Under the pieces are notes generated by a model. It was not told the DNA's origin. It did no database searches and saw nothing but the letters and a program-made list of their open reading frames with translations. Shown here one piece after another: positions 59,553 through 64,000 of a DNA stretch of 64,000 bases. Origin of the DNA: Centroberyx gerrardi (lineage: Eukaryota > Chordata > Actinopteri > Beryciformes > Berycidae); NCBI RefSeq assembly GCF_048128805.1, contig NC_135999.1:22827659-22891658 (forward strand). The letters are read 5' to 3'. Made by a program: the position numbers and the translations under genes. Position 1 is the first letter of the stretch, and the number at the start of each line of letters is the position of its first letter.

Positions 59553-59748
59553 AGGAGAGGAGCAGAAGGAAAATGGACCCTAGGCACAGGTGCAGGGGGA
59601 TTAGCAGCTATTATACCGTCATTAACTGTTCCATGCACTGCACATGATTTTCATCTGAAAGGAACGGACAGCTATGAAAAAGCGAGTGAACAAGGGAGGG
59701 GAGCGTTCCTCTCTTTCACATGCTCTAATCAAACGGCTTGGTCATGAT

Positions 59749-59751
<3 letters not shown>

Positions 59752-59788
<37 letters not shown>
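59752..59788. repeat. (GA)n microsatellite
   Basis: Pure GA repeat leading into a 300-base purine-rich strand asymmetry (to about 60060). Confidence 0.9.
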
Positions 59789-59791
<3 letters not shown>

Positions 59792-60192
59792 TGGAGAGAG
59801 GGAAGGAAACGAGGGAGGGGGTGAGAGACAGAAGAGCTGGGAGAGAAAGGACAGGAGAGGAAGGCGGTTGGATTAAGAGAGAGTAGAATAAAAAGCACAT
59901 TCCCATCAGATTGAGCGATAGACACAGACGACAGGAGAAAGGAGGGGAGGACAGAACGATGGGAGGAAAGAGGGAGGAGAGGGCGAGGTGAGTCAAGGGA
60001 GGAGAGGAGAGGAACGGACGAAGACAGAGGGAGACGGAGACAGACAGGCGAAAGGAGAGCAGGGCTCCATCGCCTGGGCGCTGCGCTGTTTGTGGAGTCC
60101 CACTTGCCCCTGCTCTGCTCCAAACACCATCCATATTTAATGAAGCCCTTACAAAGCCCTAGGAGGAGAAGAGATGCTGGGAACTCTTCTGT

Positions 60193-60248
60193 CCCCCCCC
60201 CCCCCCTCCTCCCTCCTCCATCCCTCCCTCCCTCCCTCCCTCCCTCCC
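60193..60248. repeat. Poly-C and (CCCT)n tract
   Basis: A C homopolymer run is followed by CCCT tetranucleotides; one strand is strongly pyrimidine-rich. Confidence 0.9.
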
Positions 60249-60809
60249 GCCACTCAAATTCTCACTCCTGCATTCTTTCTCTTTCACAATTCTCTCTATT
60301 TCACTCTCTTGCGTTTCCTATTTCCGACTCTCTCCTCCATCCCTTCCTCTCTCAGTCTCTCTCTTCTGATCAGGCTCACTCTTTAGTACTTTTTAAAGAT
60401 TGATTGATCGTTCCGTCCCTCTCCTCTCCCTTCCTCCGTGCTCCCAGCTCCTCCCACAGCACTACAGTATATGCTAAGCAGGCGTACGATGCTAACATTT
60501 GGCTGCGCAGGTCCATCTTTAGTCCCGTGCTATTCAAGCCTGACGATTGTCTCGTCTTTTCCTCAAAACGGAAAGGGTTAGGCAGGATCAGCTGGTTTCT
60601 CCGACCCACAAAGGAACGACACGCACGTGTTCCTCTGTTCTCTCTCTCTCTCTCTCTCTCTCTCTCCTTTTCTCCCTTGTACCCACTCACATTCAAAAAC
60701 AAATTGAGGCACATGCTCTTTGTGATTGTGTGTGTGTGTGTCTATGTGCAACGATGTGCTTGGATTTATGAGCGTGTGCAATGTTTTTATTATGTGAGTG
60801 AGTGGTAAG

Positions 60810-60846
<37 letters not shown>

Positions 60847-60951
60847 TAGTCAGAGTGCTGCGTGCATCAATAATGTATCTAGATAATGCAGCCGCTTCAC
60901 TCTACCAACAACTACTTCCTAACAGGCATACTAACGCAGAGAGGAAGAGAG

Positions 60952-60956
<5 letters not shown>

Positions 60957-60998
<42 letters not shown>
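60957..60998. repeat. (GA)n microsatellite
   Basis: Pure GA repeat. A GT tract lies just upstream at 60813-60843. Confidence 0.9.
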
Positions 60999-61001
<3 letters not shown>

Positions 61002-62416
61002 CATGAGATAGGAGAGAGAGGAAAGACGAGAAAGGGAAATGTGAGCGATACAAAAAGTGAGCGAGAAGGCGAGGGGAAGGAGAGCTCATGTGAGAGAGAA
61101 GATGTGTTTATGTGTCACACCTGAGTCAAATATTTGGAAAAAATTCTTAGTGTTTGCTTTAACCCACTTGGAGCAGGTGGATGAGGTTTATGCAACAGGA
61201 TAACACTTAGGATCGTTATTTTACTATTGTCTCAAGTATCAGGTATAAGTTGCTAAGCACAAAAAAATATAGTAAATTGACTTTTAAGTAGGCTTCAAAC
61301 CTTCTGGAAGCCTTTGTCATTCTGTTGTCTGATGTGGCAAATCCAATTTCTCAGGCACCCCTCGCACATTAAAGCTGCGCTAGGCAACTTTGCATGTCGG
61401 CAGCTCCAAATGGCAGCGAGAGGTAACTGTTTGAAAACTGTTTGAACTTCAATACCCAGAAATCATTTACTGTGACAAGACGTGTAGACAACACACTCAT
61501 GTTCACCAACCCCGGTCTGTGATCACTTCATACCAAAGTGACGAGAGAGACAAGAGATCTAACTCTGGTGCAGCTTTCTCTGGACGGAGCGCTCGCTCAC
61601 CGCTGAGGCAGCGTGCTTTAGGAGAGATTGGTGCTTTAATTTTCATTTCGTCACTTCCTATGGGCGGAGAGGTTTTCCCGCCAGTGACCATTCCCAACAC
61701 AAGAATTTCATTTGAGCAAATGAGGTGAATCTACAGCGTCTTAATTAGGGGCGATGGGACACTCTCGCAGCCTCACGTCATGATTTAGGCTGATAGGTTG
61801 GGTGTATTTTTTACATAAAACTCTCATAGTAATTTGCAAGTTCCTTGTTTGTTTTTTTTCACCTGTCAGTCAGTGTAGTCAGTACTGTGATGTCTTTTTC
61901 TGTTGCTGACATTTGAGTTTCTGTAGGTGGCGCTCTTTTCTTTGTCTGCTCAGCCATGGTGGCTGTCACTGCTCATGCTAACTATCCAGTTCTTTTTCTA
62001 TTTATTCCAAACTGCTGTCGCTGAAAACATAAAACACATCACTTCCTGTGCACCAGAGGATTTGAAAGAGTGAATGAATGAATGAATGAATGAATGTGTG
62101 ATTAAATTAGTGAATGAATGAATGAATTAATGCATATTTGCTAATACTACCTCTCTGGTGTCTTGCCATTCTCAATCTTTTTGTTGTTTGTTGTCTGTTT
62201 CTCTTTCTCCTTCCCTTCCCTAACCCCTTCCATTCTGTCTCTCTCCAACTCTATTACTTTAAATTGCTCTTCACACTCTTTTTCATCCCTTTGTTTCTAT
62301 TCTGTTCGTCTCCTCTCCTGCTCTCTTCTCGACCCAGAAGGATTGTTTATACACTGCTCTGAGTGCAGGAGAGAGGGGACTCAATCCAATTAGCAGCTCA
62401 CATCGCAATCAGTCAC

Positions 62417-62440
62417 ACACATACACACACACACACACAC

Positions 62441-62482
<42 letters not shown>
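62417..62482. repeat. (CA)n microsatellite
   Basis: A CA tract with one CTACA interruption, about 65 bases. Confidence 0.95.
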
Positions 62483-62489
<7 letters not shown>

Positions 62490-64000
62490 GTAACGTATTG
62501 ACCAATTAAGGAAAATGGCTATCTTTCAATTGACAGACAATGTCAATCACACTGACAGTGTGTGTGTGTGTGTGTGTGTCAGTCATTGTTGCACATGATG
62601 GCAGGTGAAATGCATGTTATCTACGGTTAATTACTGAGTTATCTGACTTCAGTTACAACAGATATTTCTGGTATTGGTTTGCAGTTGAACTCAACATCAC
62701 AACATTTGTCGTATTTATTCCTAGGTTTAGATGATGGTATTTCTCTCATTAGTTGATTCATATTTTATTGCAGTCTTTAATGATCGTTGAGTCTCGGTGA
62801 GCACAATGTCGGCTTTGGTGCCGGGATCAGATTTATTTTCAGTCTCCATTCAGTCGATAATAAAATGGGTTATGGCGAATCTAAAATGGAAAATGAGGTA
62901 AAACTGCTACGCTCATATTTGTGCTTATATACTGTATCTACTGTTGCAAACCCTGTTTCTATTTCTCGAATTCGTAAATCCTTTCCTGAACTGATTAACG
63001 GCAACCCTTTTAGATCAGGGCTCCCTGATTAGTTCCCTCCTGTTAGTGAGATATAGGAAAAACATTTATCTACTAATACTGAGAGGGAGACAGAGAGAGG
63101 GAGAGAGAGAGAGGAGGAGAGACAGGAAGGGAGAGAGAGAAAGAGAAAGAGATAGCATAATCATAGCATCAAGCGACTTGTATGCCTTCAGTTTTCCTTA
63201 TGCATACATGCATAAGTTGTCAGTGCGATGCAGATAAATATACAGCCGCTGAAAGCCTGACCATTTAGCAGGGTCATAAATCCACTGACAGGAGGGCAAA
63301 GAGAAGGGACCTGGTAACTAAACATTACCAACAGTAACATGTTTTTAATACAATTTTATTGACTTATCGTAATGTTACAACAATAACATTCCACATTACA
63401 GGCCTGAGCACGAGAAAATTAAATAAATAAATAAAAAATACACATTTTACGCACGTCCCTTACATATTTTTGTTTACATGCAAACCATCTCATTGGGCAA
63501 AATGTGTTTATTTTTGCATTACTTGCTTTCTCTTCTGCCAATAAGCTGTTTTAGCTAGTAATTAGAAAAAGCGGCCCCATTTGACCGCTTATCTAGGTTA
63601 GTTAGCTCAAACCAAAAGTTGCTTCTCACTGTTGACGAGAACGAGAGTTTTCTGTCACCGCTCAGAAATGTGAAACTGGCCTATAGAGACACAGGTACAG
63701 CTAGGCCTGTAATGATGCTACAGTCTCTATGGCTGTCAGTGTTACATTAGTGAAGACAGATAAACGTGTTTTACTTGTATAGGCTACATATCATTGAGGG
63801 AGGTGGAATCTGAACCAGAGACAGGATGCCAAAGCAGGATAAAGGTATCAGTTTGTCATCTGTCTGTCCAAAGCGACGTGATGGATGACCTCTGATGGAC
63901 TTAGTACACTAAAAGCGCTTCAAGAACTATTTTAGCCCTCATTAGAAAACCCTTTAATAAGGAGTTCCAGATTGAGGCCGAACTGGCTGAAAGTGCTGTC

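Larger units (their letters stand above)
52252..64000. other. Non-coding region upstream of FRMPD1 coding exons
   Basis: I can support no coding exon in these 11.7 kb. The open frames are translations of CA, CT or GATA repeats. Non-coding FRMPD1 first exons and promoter may lie here, but I cannot place them. Contents recognised: tetranucleotide repeats (54408-54800), a SINE (56356-56518), an hAT-type MITE (56527-56866), an inverted-repeat MITE (57136-58123) and many microsatellites. The stretch 61360-61420 has the wording of a common fish repeat, but no ends are visible. Confidence 0.45.

Noticed and set aside
59674..60134. Open frames in the purine-rich block upstream of FRMPD1
   Set aside because: All are driven by GA/TC repeats; no domain, no splice-supported structure.
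62787..63032. 81-codon plus-strand frame near the right end
   Set aside because: No recognisable family, no clear splice context; consistent with chance in AT-rich DNA.
1..64000. CRISPR array, phage, restriction or other prokaryote-type defence system
   Set aside because: The window is vertebrate nuclear DNA; the regular repeats are microsatellites without spacers and no matching genes occur.

Overview
The window is nuclear DNA of a ray-finned (teleost) fish. I infer this from spliced vertebrate genes with GT-AG introns, L2-type LINE remnants, hAT and Tc1/mariner miniature elements, and very dense CA/GT, GA/TC and GATA microsatellites. I see no prokaryotic or viral gene, no CRISPR array and no confident RNA gene. 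All exon coordinates were assembled by eye from splice sites, reading frame and recalled family sequences; no alignment was run.

Layout. (1) 1-1713 is the 3' part of a hAT DNA transposon with an open transposase frame running off the left edge. (2) 1763-8245, minus strand, is a complete 8-exon SLC5A7-type choline transporter gene (558 aa). Its fifth intron carries a 1.4 kb inverted-repeat element with a solo LTR nested inside. (3) 8246-13621 is intergenic, with a CpG-rich block and a 594-bp hAT-like miniature element. (4) 13622-22439, minus strand, is a complete 16-exon MATE-family gene (SLC47A1/2 type, 591 aa). (5) 22440-31087 is intergenic except for a plus-strand 7-exon gene at 25628-28006 for a secreted coiled-coil plus C1q-domain protein (309 aa). 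LINE remnants lie on both sides of it. (6) 31088-52247, minus strand, is a 14-coding-exon FRMPD1 gene (PDZ + FERM, 2216 aa); its introns hold LINE, mariner and microsatellite DNA. (7) 52252-64000 shows no coding exon I can support. It is probably 5' non-coding/first-intron territory of FRMPD1 and is full of simple repeats, a SINE and miniature transposons.

The genes do not form a pathway. SLC5A7 is a Na+/Cl- dependent choline symporter, MATE an H+/organic-cation antiporter, the C1q-like protein a secreted oligomer, and FRMPD1 a cortical scaffold. In every assembled gene the exon lengths and codon phases close exactly from start to stop, which is the strongest internal support for the models.

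I found no convincing new biological system. The most interesting signals are microsatellites abutting a run of FRMPD1 splice sites, an exon-1 tail duplication inside the C1q-like gene, a transposon that appears to supply the poly(A) signal of the choline transporter gene, and several transposon insertions with readable target-site duplications.
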